Origin: an uncultured Odoribacter sp.
GTDB taxonomy: Bacteria > Bacteroidota > Bacteroidia > Bacteroidales > Marinifilaceae
Assembly: GCA_910589025.1 (NCBI GenBank)
Contig: CAJURM010000003.1
Coordinates: forward strand, 124,001-188,000
Direction: 5' to 3'
Length of the DNA: 64,000 nt
Part shown: piece after piece, positions 1-8,637 of the stretch
Layout of the letters: every line of letters starts with the position of its first letter
How positions within the stretch are numbered: position 1 is the stretch's first letter
Program-made: the position numbers and the translations under genes
Notes under the pieces: generated by a model
Seen by the model: the letters and a program-made list of their open reading frames with translations, nothing else
Told to the model about the DNA's origin: nothing
The model's database searches: none

Positions 1-1
1 C

Positions 2-2848
2 TTTTCTTTTGTGGGGTATAAAACCCAGGAGATTGTGGTAGGTAATCAGACGACCATTAACGTGGTGATGAAAGAAGATTCGCAGATGATGGAAGAGGTG
101 GTGGTTGTGGGTTACGGTACGCAGAAAAAAGTAAACCTGACCGGATCTATTGCTGCTGTAGGACAGGAGGAATTGAAAGATCGTGTCAATACGGACGTAT
201 TGAAAGCCGTTCAGGGAACTGTGCCGGGAGTTACGATTATTTCGCGTCCGGGTTCAGATGCAACGATTAACTTTCGTGGGCGTGGTAATTTGGGAACTTC
301 TTCTCCTTTGTATGTGATTGACGGGGCTATCGCTGACGCAGAATTTTTCTCCAGCCTGGACCCTTCGACCATTGAAAGTATTTCGTTTTTGAAAGATGCC
401 GCTTCTTCGGCTATTTACGGATCCCGTGCTGCCTATGGTGTGGTACTGGTAAAAACCAAAGGCGGTAAAAAAGGAGATATGAAAGTCACCTATAACGGCT
501 ATATGGGCTTCAAGGTAGATACGTACAGACCGAAAGTGGTTGATTCATGGCAGTATGCCGAGTTGTATAATGAAGCGATGTACAATGCCAACCCCTCTAA
601 TCAGCCCCGTTATACACAGGAACAGATTCAGAAATTCAAAGACGGTTCTGACAGGGATCTTTATCCGAATACGAAATGGTATGATTTGGTATTGAACGAT
701 ATGGCTGTAACGACCCAGCATCAGTTGAATTTCCAGGGAGGAAGTGAAAACATCCGTTATTTTGTGGGAATGGGTTATGTGTATGATGAGAACCTGACTC
801 CGGGTGCTCACAGTGACCGCTTCAATCTGTCAGGTAACATCAGTGCAGATGTTAAACCTTGGTTGACGTTGAATACCAATGTGAAGTACATTTACAGACA
901 GTATCAGCGTGACGGGGCTCCCTCATTGATGACCTGTTTGACCATCCCCGTTACTTACGCTGCCAAACAATCAGACGGTAGCTGGGGTACTGTAATCGGC
1001 GGCTCACAGGCTCCTGCCGAATATATCAAGAAGAATCCGTTGCGTAACTTGGAAGGCGGAGACTGGCAGGAACAACACCGCAAGAATTCCATGATTGATT
1101 TGGGCTTTGATATTAAACCGGTAAAAGGATTGGTGTTGACCGGACAATTCGTGTATAAAGGATGGGATTATCGTAATAAGTCCTACTCCGCATCCTGGGA
1201 TAATGTAAGCAGCTTCCTGACAGGTTTGGAAATTGCAGGTAGCGGACGGGATGAAAATAAGATGGAATATGATTGGCAGACGACCAGCCGCTTGTTGTAT
1301 AACGGATTGGCCAAATACAACTGGAACAATGACGATCATGATTTGAGTGTATTGGCGGGTGTTTCTTATGAACATTACAAATGGAACAAGAGTTATTCCT
1401 GGCGTAAAGGTTTCCCCGACAACAATATGGAGGACATGAACGGCGGTTCAAGTGCAGACCCGGATACTTATGCGGAAGGAGGAGCAACGGAAAATAAGAT
1501 GTTGTCTTATTTCGGGCGTGTAAACTATTCTCTTTTCGGCAAATATTTGTTTGAAGCCAACTTGCGTGCCGATGCTTCTTCCCGTTTCCATAAAGACGAA
1601 CGCTGGGGTATATTCCCTTCATTCTCTGCAGGGTGGAGAATTAATCAGGAAAACTTCATGAAAGATGTGCAGTGGGTGAGCAATTTGAAACTGAGAGCAT
1701 CCTGGGGACAATTAGGTAATATCAATAACGTGGGAGATTATGATTATCTGCCTACTTACGGTATGGGAAACAATTACAACTTTGAAGATGTAATTGTAAA
1801 CGGTATGATTGAAAACAAACCGGCTAACAAGACATTGTCCTGGGAAACGGTAACCATTACCGATATCGGTGTGGATTTCGATATTTTTGACGGAAAACTG
1901 AGTTTGGTTGCCGACTGGTATATTAAAAATACGAAAGACATTCTGTTGGCATACAATGTCCCGGTAGAAGTGGGTATTCCGAGCGCCAACAAACCTTCTC
2001 AGAATTTGGGTAAGGTAGAGAATAAGGGTATTGAAATCGCTCTTAACCACCGGAATAAGGTAGGGGATGTTTCTTACTCTGTCGGATTTAATGTGTCCAA
2101 AAACTGGAATAAGGTAAAAGACCTGGGAACTTCCGATCCGATGATTGAAGCTCCGTGGATTAAGACGGTCGGTCAGCCGATTGGTACGTTCTATGGTTAC
2201 AAAACGGATGGTTTGCTGACTCAGGAAGATATTGATAACGGTAATTATATTTCTAACGGAACGACTCCGCAGGCCGGTGATATTAAATTCGTGGATGTAG
2301 AGAAAGACGGTAAACTGGATGGTGATGACCGTACGTTTATTGGTTGCGATGTGCCTGATGTTACTTATGGTGTAAACTTCAATGTACAATACAAAGGGGT
2401 TGAGTTGAGTGTATTCGGTCAGGGCGTTGCGGGAACGAAAGTGAAATTCTCCGAAGAACAGGCCTGGGCATTTTTTGAAGACGCCAGTCCCCGCGAATGG
2501 CATTTGAATCGTTGGACGGAAGCCAATCCGAATCCGAACGCCGTTTATCCCCGTATTTATCTGAAAGGAAATCCGAACCAGAATTACAATCAGCAGTTCT
2601 CTGATTTCTGGTTGTTTGATGCAGACTATTTCCGTGTTAAAAACATCACCCTGGGTTACTCTTTCCCGAAAGCCTGGATGGACCGTTGCTTCCTGGACAG
2701 TGCCAAGATTTTCTTTACGGCTGAAAATCCGTTTACAATCCGTGCTGACAAACGCATGAAGGATTTTGATCCGGAAGCGACTTCCGGTCGTGGTGTAGGT
2801 GCATTGGGTATCAGAACCTTTGCTTTTGGTGTGAATGTATCATTTTAA
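2..2848 (+). CDS. SusC-like TonB-dependent outer-membrane receptor (5' end outside window)
   Basis: Outer-membrane transporter that works with a SusD-type lipoprotein to import an oligosaccharide or other large ligand using TonB energy. The reading frame is open to the window edge, so the signal peptide and most of the N-terminal carboxypeptidase-regulatory-like domain lie upstream; a GTG at 11 is inside that domain and not a real start. What remains (948 codons) starts at the end of the regulatory-like domain. It is followed by the plug, with the family hallmark EEVVVVGYGTQKK near visible residue 30, then the long 22-strand barrel ending in an aromatic residue (terminal FGVNVSF). The SusD partner begins 18 bp downstream, so the two are co-transcribed. 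The substrate cannot be deduced because no glycoside hydrolase of the locus is in view. Confidence 0.95.
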   Translation, partial: FSFVGYKTQEIVVGNQTTINVVMKEDSQMMEEVVVVGYGTQKKVNLTGSIAAVGQEELKDRVNTDVLKAVQGTVPGVTIISRPGSDATINFRGRGNLGTSSPLYVIDGAIADAEFFSSLDPSTIESISFLKDAASSAIYGSRAAYGVVLVKTKGGKKGDMKVTYNGYMGFKVDTYRPKVVDSWQYAELYNEAMYNANPSNQPRYTQEQIQKFKDGSDRDLYPNTKWYDLVLNDMAVTTQHQLNFQGGSENIRYFVGMGYVYDENLTPGAHSDRFNLSGNISADVKPWLTLNTNVKYIYRQYQRDGAPSLMTCLTIPVTYAAKQSDGSWGTVIGGSQAPAEYIKKNPLRNLEGGDWQEQHRKNSMIDLGFDIKPVKGLVLTGQFVYKGWDYRNKSYSASWDNVSSFLTGLEIAGSGRDENKMEYDWQTTSRLLYNGLAKYNWNNDDHDLSVLAGVSYEHYKWNKSYSWRKGFPDNNMEDMNGGSSADPDTYAEGGATENKMLSYFGRVNYSLFGKYLFEANLRADASSRFHKDERWGIFPSFSAGWRINQENFMKDVQWVSNLKLRASWGQLGNINNVGDYDYLPTYGMGNNYNFEDVIVNGMIENKPANKTLSWETVTITDIGVDFDIFDGKLSLVADWYIKNTKDILLAYNVPVEVGIPSANKPSQNLGKVENKGIEIALNHRNKVGDVSYSVGFNVSKNWNKVKDLGTSDPMIEAPWIKTVGQPIGTFYGYKTDGLLTQEDIDNGNYISNGTTPQAGDIKFVDVEKDGKLDGDDRTFIGCDVPDVTYGVNFNVQYKGVELSVFGQGVAGTKVKFSEEQAWAFFEDASPREWHLNRWTEANPNPNAVYPRIYLKGNPNQNYNQQFSDFWLFDADYFRVKNITLGYSFPKAWMDRCFLDSAKIFFTAENPFTIRADKRMKDFDPEATSGRGVGALGIRTFAFGVNVSF

Positions 2849-2866
2849 TTAAAAGAAGTATAGATT

Positions 2867-4633
2867 ATGAATAAGATGACATTAAATATAAAGAATCTGT
2901 TCGTGGGAGTTGCTTTTGCAACGGCTATGACAGGGTGTGTGGACATGGACGTGACACCTCCTGCTTCCATCAGTCCGGACACGTTCTGGAAAACGGAAAA
3001 AGATGCCTGGTACGGTTTGAATGCTTGTTATGCCTACATGCCGGGATGTGATGTTTTTCAGGATGCTTATGTGGACAATGCTTTTAATCATCATGCCCAT
3101 GAGAGTAAAGGACAGACTTTGCAGACAGCAACAATGAATCCTTCTGTGGATTATGGTTACGGATATACGGATATCCGTTCGTTCAATGTATTTCTGGAAA
3201 ATGTGGAGAATTGTGAGATGGATCCGGAGTTGAAAGAGCGGATGAAAGCCGAAGCCCGTTTTATGAGAGCAAACGGCTATTTGTGGCTGAACCTGTTTTT
3301 CGGAAAGGCTACCATTATTACCGAAGTGCTGCCGTATGATTCCCCGAATTTGCCGCGCGACAGTGAAGAGGAGGTGAGAAAGTTCATCATGGACGAGTTG
3401 ACAGAGATTAGTCAGATTCTGCCTTCGAGCTATAGTGGAGGTTATTTGAATGAAAAAGGCCGTGTGACCCGCTGGGCTGCTTTGGCACTGAAAGCAAGAG
3501 CTGCTTTGTATTGGGGGGATTATGCAACGGCAGAAGCCGTTTCCCGTGAAATCATGAAAGACGGCGGATTTGACCTGTTTAAAGTTTCTTCTTTGAGTGC
3601 TGTTCAGCAAAAAGAAGCGGATGAACTGGAGCAATATGTCGACTTTGCAGCTTTAGGTATAGATAAAGATGAATTTACCAAAGGTATATTCAGTTATGAG
3701 GGAATTTGGGCTACCGAAAATGCTTCTCCTGCCAATCCGGAATATATTCTGACTCGTCAGTATATGGCAGGAAATGGTGATTACGGTGATTTTACGCGTT
3801 ATATCCAGATGCGTCCGGACCAGATGAACGGAGGATGGGCTTCCGTAGAGCCGATACAGAGTTTGGTGGATGCTTACTGGAATGCAGACGGAAAAACAAA
3901 ACCGGCAACATTGACACCCAAAGAACGGGCAGATCGTTTTAAAGTCATGCTTGCTGATCGTGATGAGTATACAACAGTTTCCGAATTTGTTCAGGATAAA
4001 ATCGGCGATTTTAAAAACTATGCTTATAATCAGGAATTCCGCAACCGGGACAGCCGTTTGTATGCATCCATTCTTTTCCCGTTCAAAGGATGGTATGAAA
4101 CAGATATGGGACCCGATTTTGTGTATGAATGGAAACATTCCAATAATGATCCTAAAGGCGGCTATATGTTCCGGAAGATGGTACCGTTAGGAACCAATAC
4201 TTTAATTTGGGATTACTATCCGGTAGCGGAAGGGGATTATCCGGTAATCCGTTATGCGGAAATCCTGCTGATTTTTGCCGAAGCTCATTTGCATACGACC
4301 GGATATGACCAGGAGGTAAGGGACGCTTTGAATAAACTGCGCGCTCGTTGCGGAATGCCGGATGTGCCCGTAAGTTTGTCCAAAGATGATGCTGTTGAAT
4401 TTGTCCGCAATGAAAGACGTATCGAATTGGCGGGAGAAGGCCACCGTTATTTTGACATCCGTCGCTATGGAAAGGATTATGCGGCTAAGTGTATGAACAT
4501 GACGATGTATTCTGTGGATAATAACTTCAACTTTGCTATGAAATGGGATGACAGGTTGATGTTGATGCCTATTCCTCAGGAAGCAATAGACTTAAATCCT
4601 TTATTAAAAGATGATCAGAACCCGGGATATTAA
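2867..4633 (+). CDS. SusD/RagB-family surface glycan-binding lipoprotein
   Basis: Surface lipoprotein that caps the SusC barrel and delivers ligand. The 588-residue protein has a type II signal peptide with lipobox TGC at residues 22-24 (acylated Cys24), followed by the family's N-terminal segment DVTPPASISPDTFW. TPR-like helices follow, and a C-terminal SusD domain carries the typical NERRIELAGEGHRYFDIRRYGK stretch (about residues 510-530). It sits 18 bp after the SusC gene and is followed by a strong terminator, so it is the last gene of this operon. The pair is a normal SusCD module. No regulator (hybrid two-component, SusR or anti-sigma) is visible here and it may lie upstream. Confidence 0.95.
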   Translation: MNKMTLNIKNLFVGVAFATAMTGCVDMDVTPPASISPDTFWKTEKDAWYGLNACYAYMPGCDVFQDAYVDNAFNHHAHESKGQTLQTATMNPSVDYGYGYTDIRSFNVFLENVENCEMDPELKERMKAEARFMRANGYLWLNLFFGKATIITEVLPYDSPNLPRDSEEEVRKFIMDELTEISQILPSSYSGGYLNEKGRVTRWAALALKARAALYWGDYATAEAVSREIMKDGGFDLFKVSSLSAVQQKEADELEQYVDFAALGIDKDEFTKGIFSYEGIWATENASPANPEYILTRQYMAGNGDYGDFTRYIQMRPDQMNGGWASVEPIQSLVDAYWNADGKTKPATLTPKERADRFKVMLADRDEYTTVSEFVQDKIGDFKNYAYNQEFRNRDSRLYASILFPFKGWYETDMGPDFVYEWKHSNNDPKGGYMFRKMVPLGTNTLIWDYYPVAEGDYPVIRYAEILLIFAEAHLHTTGYDQEVRDALNKLRARCGMPDVPVSLSKDDAVEFVRNERRIELAGEGHRYFDIRRYGKDYAAKCMNMTMYSVDNNFNFAMKWDDRLMLMPIPQEAIDLNPLLKDDQNPGY

Positions 4634-4663
4634 GAAGTGTAAAAACGTGTTTTGACCAATGTG

Positions 4664-4699
4664 CCGTCCGGGAAGTCTTTGCTTCCCGGGCGGTTTTTT
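4664..4699 (+). terminator. Rho-independent terminator of the SusCD operon
   Basis: A 12-bp stem, ccgtccgggaag (4664-4675) with cttcccgggcgg (4682-4693) and one G-T wobble, has a 6-nt loop and is followed by a run of six T. It lies 30 bp after the SusD stop codon. Confidence 0.85.
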
Positions 4700-4808
4700 A
4701 TGAGGTAAATGTTATAATACCTTTAAGAATCTTGGGATTGCTTTCTTTGCTGAACTCTTTGTTTCCGCTTGCGTAAACAGAATAGGTTAAAGGAGGAGAG
4801 AGCGGAAT

Positions 4809-5516
4809 ATGAGAGCGCTTATATATCAGAGTAGCTACCAGGATGCTTTATTTCGGCGGAATTATATGTCCGCCGTTTTTGCCTGGATGGCCTTGGGGTT
4901 GGGAATCACGGGAGGTGTGGCGACCTGGGTGTTGTCTGTTCCGGTGATTCGGGAGGTCATGATGAGCAACCGGGAATTGTTTGTGGCTTTGTTTGTCACC
5001 GAATTGTTTTTGGTTTGGGGCATGACCCTCCGGGTAGAGAGAATGTCGCCGTCCGGAACCGTATTTACTTTGTTGTGTTATGCCGTTCTGAACGGGATTA
5101 CCTGGTCGGCTCTGTTTTTTTTGTTTGCCGGGGAGTCTGTTGCACTGGTATTTTATATTTCGGCACTGACGTTTGCCGCAGGCGGTTTGTATGGTTTTCT
5201 GACGTCAAAGGATATGAGCCGTCCGGGAAATATCTGGGGGCTTCTTTGGGGCGGTATGGCGATGACGCTTCTTTGCAATTTCATCCTGAGCCGGGGAGGC
5301 TTTTACTGGATTATCTCTTTTGCGGGGATATTGATTTTTACTTGTCTTACTGTTTCGGATGTCCGGCAAATCAAAGTCATGGGTGATCGGGCGGTATTGG
5401 ATGGCCAGCCCTGTTTTAAAAGTGCTGTGCAGGGAGCTTTGATACTCTATCTGGATTTTATGAATCTGATCCTGTTTTTTTTCAGAATATGGGGAGGGCG
5501 GCGGACGGGTTCGTAA
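4809..5516 (+). CDS. Bax inhibitor-1 / YccA family integral membrane protein
   Basis: The 235-residue protein is almost entirely hydrophobic, with about seven transmembrane segments, and begins with the polar stretch RALIYQSSYQDALFRRNYM typical of bacterial BI-1 (YbhL/YccA) proteins. The C-terminal half contains the family pattern SDVRQIK followed by a last helix with an aspartate (ALILYLDFMNLILFFFR), matching the di-aspartyl pH sensor region of BsYetJ-like calcium-leak channels. Function in bacteria is poorly defined; membrane-protein quality control or calcium leak are known proposals. The start is supported by a purine-rich AGGAGG-like element about 10 bp upstream. Its neighbours give no further hint. 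Confidence 0.85.
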   Translation: MRALIYQSSYQDALFRRNYMSAVFAWMALGLGITGGVATWVLSVPVIREVMMSNRELFVALFVTELFLVWGMTLRVERMSPSGTVFTLLCYAVLNGITWSALFFLFAGESVALVFYISALTFAAGGLYGFLTSKDMSRPGNIWGLLWGGMAMTLLCNFILSRGGFYWIISFAGILIFTCLTVSDVRQIKVMGDRAVLDGQPCFKSAVQGALILYLDFMNLILFFFRIWGGRRTGS

Positions 5517-5525
5517 AGATTCTGT

Positions 5526-5533
5526 TATTTTTG
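5526..5533 (+). promoter_or_regulatory. Bacteroidetes -7 promoter box (HAD hydrolase gene)
   Basis: TATTTTTG matches the TAnnTTTG consensus exactly, 24 bp before the start codon at 5558. No clear TTTG -33 element is seen, so this is a moderate call. Confidence 0.45.
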
Positions 5534-5557
5534 CAGGAAAGATTTTACTGATACCTT

Positions 5558-6154
5558 ATGAAAAATATTATATTCGATTTAGGCGGGGTTGTGTTGGACT
5601 GGAATCCGGAGAAGGTGAGGAGAGAGTTTACCACCAATCCGGAACTGCCCCGTTTCTTGTTTGACAGTGGCTTTTTTCAGGAACACTGGACGGAGTTTGA
5701 CCGGGGAACCTACACGGAAGAAGAGATGACCGGCAAAATGTCGGCTCTTTCCGGTTTTCCCCTTCCGGATTGCAGGGAATTTATGGAATATATCAAACAT
5801 TCACTGGTGGATATTCCGCGTACGGTCGGACTTATCCGGAATTTGTCGGAACAGGGGTACCCTTTGTATTGTTTGTCCAATATGTCCCATGAGTTTTATG
5901 ACTACCTGAAAGGCCGGGAGGTATTCCGTTACTTCAAGGGACAGATTATTTCTGCCCGCGAAGGCATGGTCAAACCCGATGAAGCTATTTTCCATTTGTT
6001 GCTTGAACGCTTCGGACTTGAGCCTCATGAATGCCTGTTTGTCGACGATTTACCGGCAAATGTAAAGACTGCTGCCGACTTGGGCTTTCATACAGCTCTT
6101 TTTGCCGACCGGGAAAAAGGTTACCAGGCGATAGACCGCTTTATTGCGGGTTGA
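5558..6154 (+). CDS. HAD-superfamily hydrolase, YihX/epoxide-hydrolase-like subfamily
   Basis: Small-molecule phosphatase of the haloacid dehalogenase superfamily, 198 residues. Motif I is FDLGGVVLDWN at residues 5-15. The second aspartate position is not the usual DxD; it is replaced by GGVVLD, a pattern shared with the YihX-like group. Motif II is LSNMS, motif III the lysine in GMVKPD, and motif IV FVDDLPANV around residue 160. Close relatives such as E. coli YihX dephosphorylate alpha-D-glucose-1-phosphate; whether that holds here is unknown. It converges with the minus-strand dehydratase gene only 20 bp downstream. Confidence 0.85.
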   Translation: MKNIIFDLGGVVLDWNPEKVRREFTTNPELPRFLFDSGFFQEHWTEFDRGTYTEEEMTGKMSALSGFPLPDCREFMEYIKHSLVDIPRTVGLIRNLSEQGYPLYCLSNMSHEFYDYLKGREVFRYFKGQIISAREGMVKPDEAIFHLLLERFGLEPHECLFVDDLPANVKTAADLGFHTALFADREKGYQAIDRFIAG

Positions 6155-6174
6155 GCATTAAAGAAAACTCAGCC

Positions 6175-7149
6175 TTATTGCAAGAGCCGGATTAACGTTT
6201 TTATCTCGTCAGTAGTCATTTTGTTGGGGTTGTTTCCGGAATTGAACTCAAATCCTGCCGGGACGGGTTGGGCGGCATAGTGGCGGCAAAAAGCTGCTTT
6301 GTCTCCATAAGAAGGAACGATGATGTAAGCCTTTTCCGCTTTTATTGTATGGAAGGAGTCAAAGCGGGTAATCATTTCCTCGTACAATTTTTCGCCTGGC
6401 CGCAGTCCGACGATTTCTATCTTTGCGGATTCATCCACCGCTCGGGCAATTGTCAGGATGTCGTAAGATTTGATTTTAGGAGCGATGATTTCACCTCCCA
6501 ACGTATTTTCTATGGTTCGGAAGGCTATATGCACACACTCGTCTACTGTTGCCATGAAGCGGGTCATGTCGGGATGGGTGACGGGAAGTATCCCGTCCTC
6601 TTTTGCTTTTTTCATGAAAAAAGGAATAACCGTACCTGTGGAACCGAACATGTTTCCGTAGCGGATGACGGAGGTTTTTAGCTGGGGATATTGTTTGTGT
6701 GCGGCAATAAACAGCTTGTCCGATAACATTTTGGAGGCGCCGTAAGCATTGTTTACCAGGGACGCCATGTCGGTAGACAGGGCAAGAATCTGTTTTACAC
6801 CTTGGCTGACAGCGCCCTGAATGAGATTGTGGGCTCCGATGATATTGCTCTCCACCGCTTCCCACGGATTGGCTTCCGCTTCCGGAACAATTCGCAGGGC
6901 TGCGGTATGGACTATGAGGTCAATCTTTTCACAGGCGTGCAGGACTTCTTCCGGGTGAGACATGTTGCCGCAGATGAAGCGGAGGGGACTGTTTGGGAAA
7001 CGGTGGCGCATCGTTTCCTGTTTTTCCGGGTTGCGGGAAAAAATGACGATTTCTTTTACGTCCGGATAAGTTTTTAAAACCAGTTCGGTAAACTTTTGTC
7101 CGAAAGAGCCTGTGCCTCCTGTTATCAATATGCGCTGTCCGGTAAACAT
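6175..7149 (-). CDS. PseB/FlaA1-like UDP-sugar 4,6-dehydratase homologue with catalytic Lys replaced by Met
   Basis: Extended short-chain dehydrogenase of the polysaccharide-biosynthesis CapD/PseB class. PseB (UDP-GlcNAc 4,6-dehydratase, inverting) starts pseudaminic-acid synthesis. The start at 7149 (MFTGQRILITGG) puts the NAD(P) glycine motif GGTGSFG at residues 11-17; a longer frame from 7263 would overlap the upstream MATE gene. The family signature is STDKA..YGxxK, but here it reads STDMAS with Met128, while Tyr136 and Lys140 are present. In H. pylori FlaA1 the Asp-Lys pair is catalytic, so this copy may be impaired or altered. The C-terminus (GLRPGEKLYEEM, then GFEFNSGNN) matches PseB well. 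No pseC or other pseudaminate gene is adjacent. It lies 11 bp after the MATE gene, probably in one transcript. Confidence 0.8.
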   Translation of the reverse strand: MFTGQRILITGGTGSFGQKFTELVLKTYPDVKEIVIFSRNPEKQETMRHRFPNSPLRFICGNMSHPEEVLHACEKIDLIVHTAALRIVPEAEANPWEAVESNIIGAHNLIQGAVSQGVKQILALSTDMASLVNNAYGASKMLSDKLFIAAHKQYPQLKTSVIRYGNMFGSTGTVIPFFMKKAKEDGILPVTHPDMTRFMATVDECVHIAFRTIENTLGGEIIAPKIKSYDILTIARAVDESAKIEIVGLRPGEKLYEEMITRFDSFHTIKAEKAYIIVPSYGDKAAFCRHYAAQPVPAGFEFNSGNNPNKMTTDEIKTLIRLLQ

Positions 7150-7160
7150 AGAATAGGGTG

Positions 7161-8519
7161 TTAACGTGTAGGAAAAAATTTTCTTTTGGGATGGGTTATG
7201 TAATAAAAACGACAGCATAACATCAAGCCGGTAACTGTCAATCCGATAGGATATCCTATCCATATTCCCGTGATGCCTCCTTCAAAGGAAAATCCGCTCA
7301 GATAGCACATAGGCATGGCAATAAGAAAATAGCCGATAAAAGAAATGATAGCCATTGAAACCACATCTCCGATGCCTCTCAGTGCATTGGCAAACGTAAT
7401 CTGTAAGGAATCGCCGAATTGGAATGCCACCAGGATATAAATCAGTACGGAAACAATTTGCAATACCTCTTCCGAAGTCGTGAAAAGGTATCCGAGGCTG
7501 TTTCTGAAAATCAGGAAAACGGAGGAGGCTGTCAGTGCCAGACAGAGAATCAGATGGAATCCTGCCACAGTCGTTTTACGGACATTGGCGAGGTCGCCTT
7601 GACCGTAATAGTTGCTCACTCTCACGGATATGGCAGCTCCCACACCGTAATAAATCATAAACCCTAACGTAGAGATAGAAACTACGACCTGGTGGGCGGC
7701 CAGTGCGATACTGCCTAACCAGCCGATCATGACTCCCGTAATGCTGAACAGGGCTGTTTCAAGTCCCATTTGGATACCGATCATCCATCCCATCTTGTTT
7801 AATGACAGAATATCCGGATGGTTATAGCGGCTGCGTTTGTAGCCGACCAGATACTTCCGGTAGTACAGCCGTCGGTAAAAAAGAACGGCAAAAGCAATGA
7901 ACATCAGTATACGTGATGTCAGAGTCGATATGCCGGCTCCGACGACTCCCATTGCCGGGATACCCAATTTGCCATATATCAGAACGTAATTGCCGACAAT
8001 ATTCAGGACGTTGGCGGAAATCATGATATACATGGGGGTAATGGTGTCGGTGATGCCGTCTGAAAACTGCTTGAACGAATTGAAAAGCATCACAAAAAGC
8101 AGCGAAGCCAGATGCAGCAGAAAATAAGGACGGATAAGGGGCAGGAGTTCGTCCGGCTGCCCCATTTTATCCACATTCAGGTAAAGAATGCCCATCAAAA
8201 GGGTAAGCAATATTCCCATACATCCGTTTACCAGCAGACTGTTGCGTAAAAGCTGACCGATTTTGAACTTGTCTTTGCGTCCGAAAAATTGTCCGACAAG
8301 AGGGGTCAAGCCGTATGAAAAGCCGAGACCGAAGAGAATGGGAATATTGAAGACACTATTGACAAAAGAAGCTGCCGCCAAATCGAAGGTGCCGTATTGC
8401 CCCACCATGATATTGTCGGCCAATCCGACAATAACAATACCCAATTGTCCCACAACAATCGGTACTCCTAACCGGATAAGGGCGCGGTAATGTGTTTTTA
8501 ACTGACTAAAATATTTCAT
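7161..8519 (-). CDS. MATE-family multidrug/sodium antiporter (NorM-like)
   Basis: Inner-membrane efflux carrier of the multidrug and toxin extrusion family, 452 residues from the chosen start MKYFSQLKTHYRALIRLGVPI. A 14-residue longer frame exists, but the MKYF start gives the usual cytoplasmic N-terminus and avoids overlap with the divergent peptidase region. Twelve hydrophobic segments are visible, with the inverted-repeat feature of MATE proteins (VPIVVGQLG near the start of the first bundle and GLETALFSITG near the start of the second). It precedes the PseB-like gene by 11 bp on the same strand. Such Bacteroidales MATE proteins export cationic drugs in exchange for Na+ or H+; the natural substrate is unknown. 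Confidence 0.9.
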   Translation of the reverse strand: MKYFSQLKTHYRALIRLGVPIVVGQLGIVIVGLADNIMVGQYGTFDLAAASFVNSVFNIPILFGLGFSYGLTPLVGQFFGRKDKFKIGQLLRNSLLVNGCMGILLTLLMGILYLNVDKMGQPDELLPLIRPYFLLHLASLLFVMLFNSFKQFSDGITDTITPMYIMISANVLNIVGNYVLIYGKLGIPAMGVVGAGISTLTSRILMFIAFAVLFYRRLYYRKYLVGYKRSRYNHPDILSLNKMGWMIGIQMGLETALFSITGVMIGWLGSIALAAHQVVVSISTLGFMIYYGVGAAISVRVSNYYGQGDLANVRKTTVAGFHLILCLALTASSVFLIFRNSLGYLFTTSEEVLQIVSVLIYILVAFQFGDSLQITFANALRGIGDVVSMAIISFIGYFLIAMPMCYLSGFSFEGGITGIWIGYPIGLTVTGLMLCCRFYYITHPKRKFFPTR

Positions 8520-8637
8520 GGTTGCCCAATCTGCTGTAACAGAAATTGATTCAGGAAGCAAAGATAACTTATTCCCCTTTTCCTATTTCCGATTATTTCG
8601 GAAATTTTATACCTTGCACATTCAAAACGGAATATCT

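Noticed and set aside
1712..2503. 263-codon antisense frame inside the SusC gene
   Set aside because: Typical shadow frame of a TonB-receptor barrel; composition is unlike a real protein.
7150..7263. Longer N-terminus for the PseB-like protein
   Set aside because: It would overlap the end of the MATE gene and add residues absent from the family, which begins just before the GGTGSFG motif.
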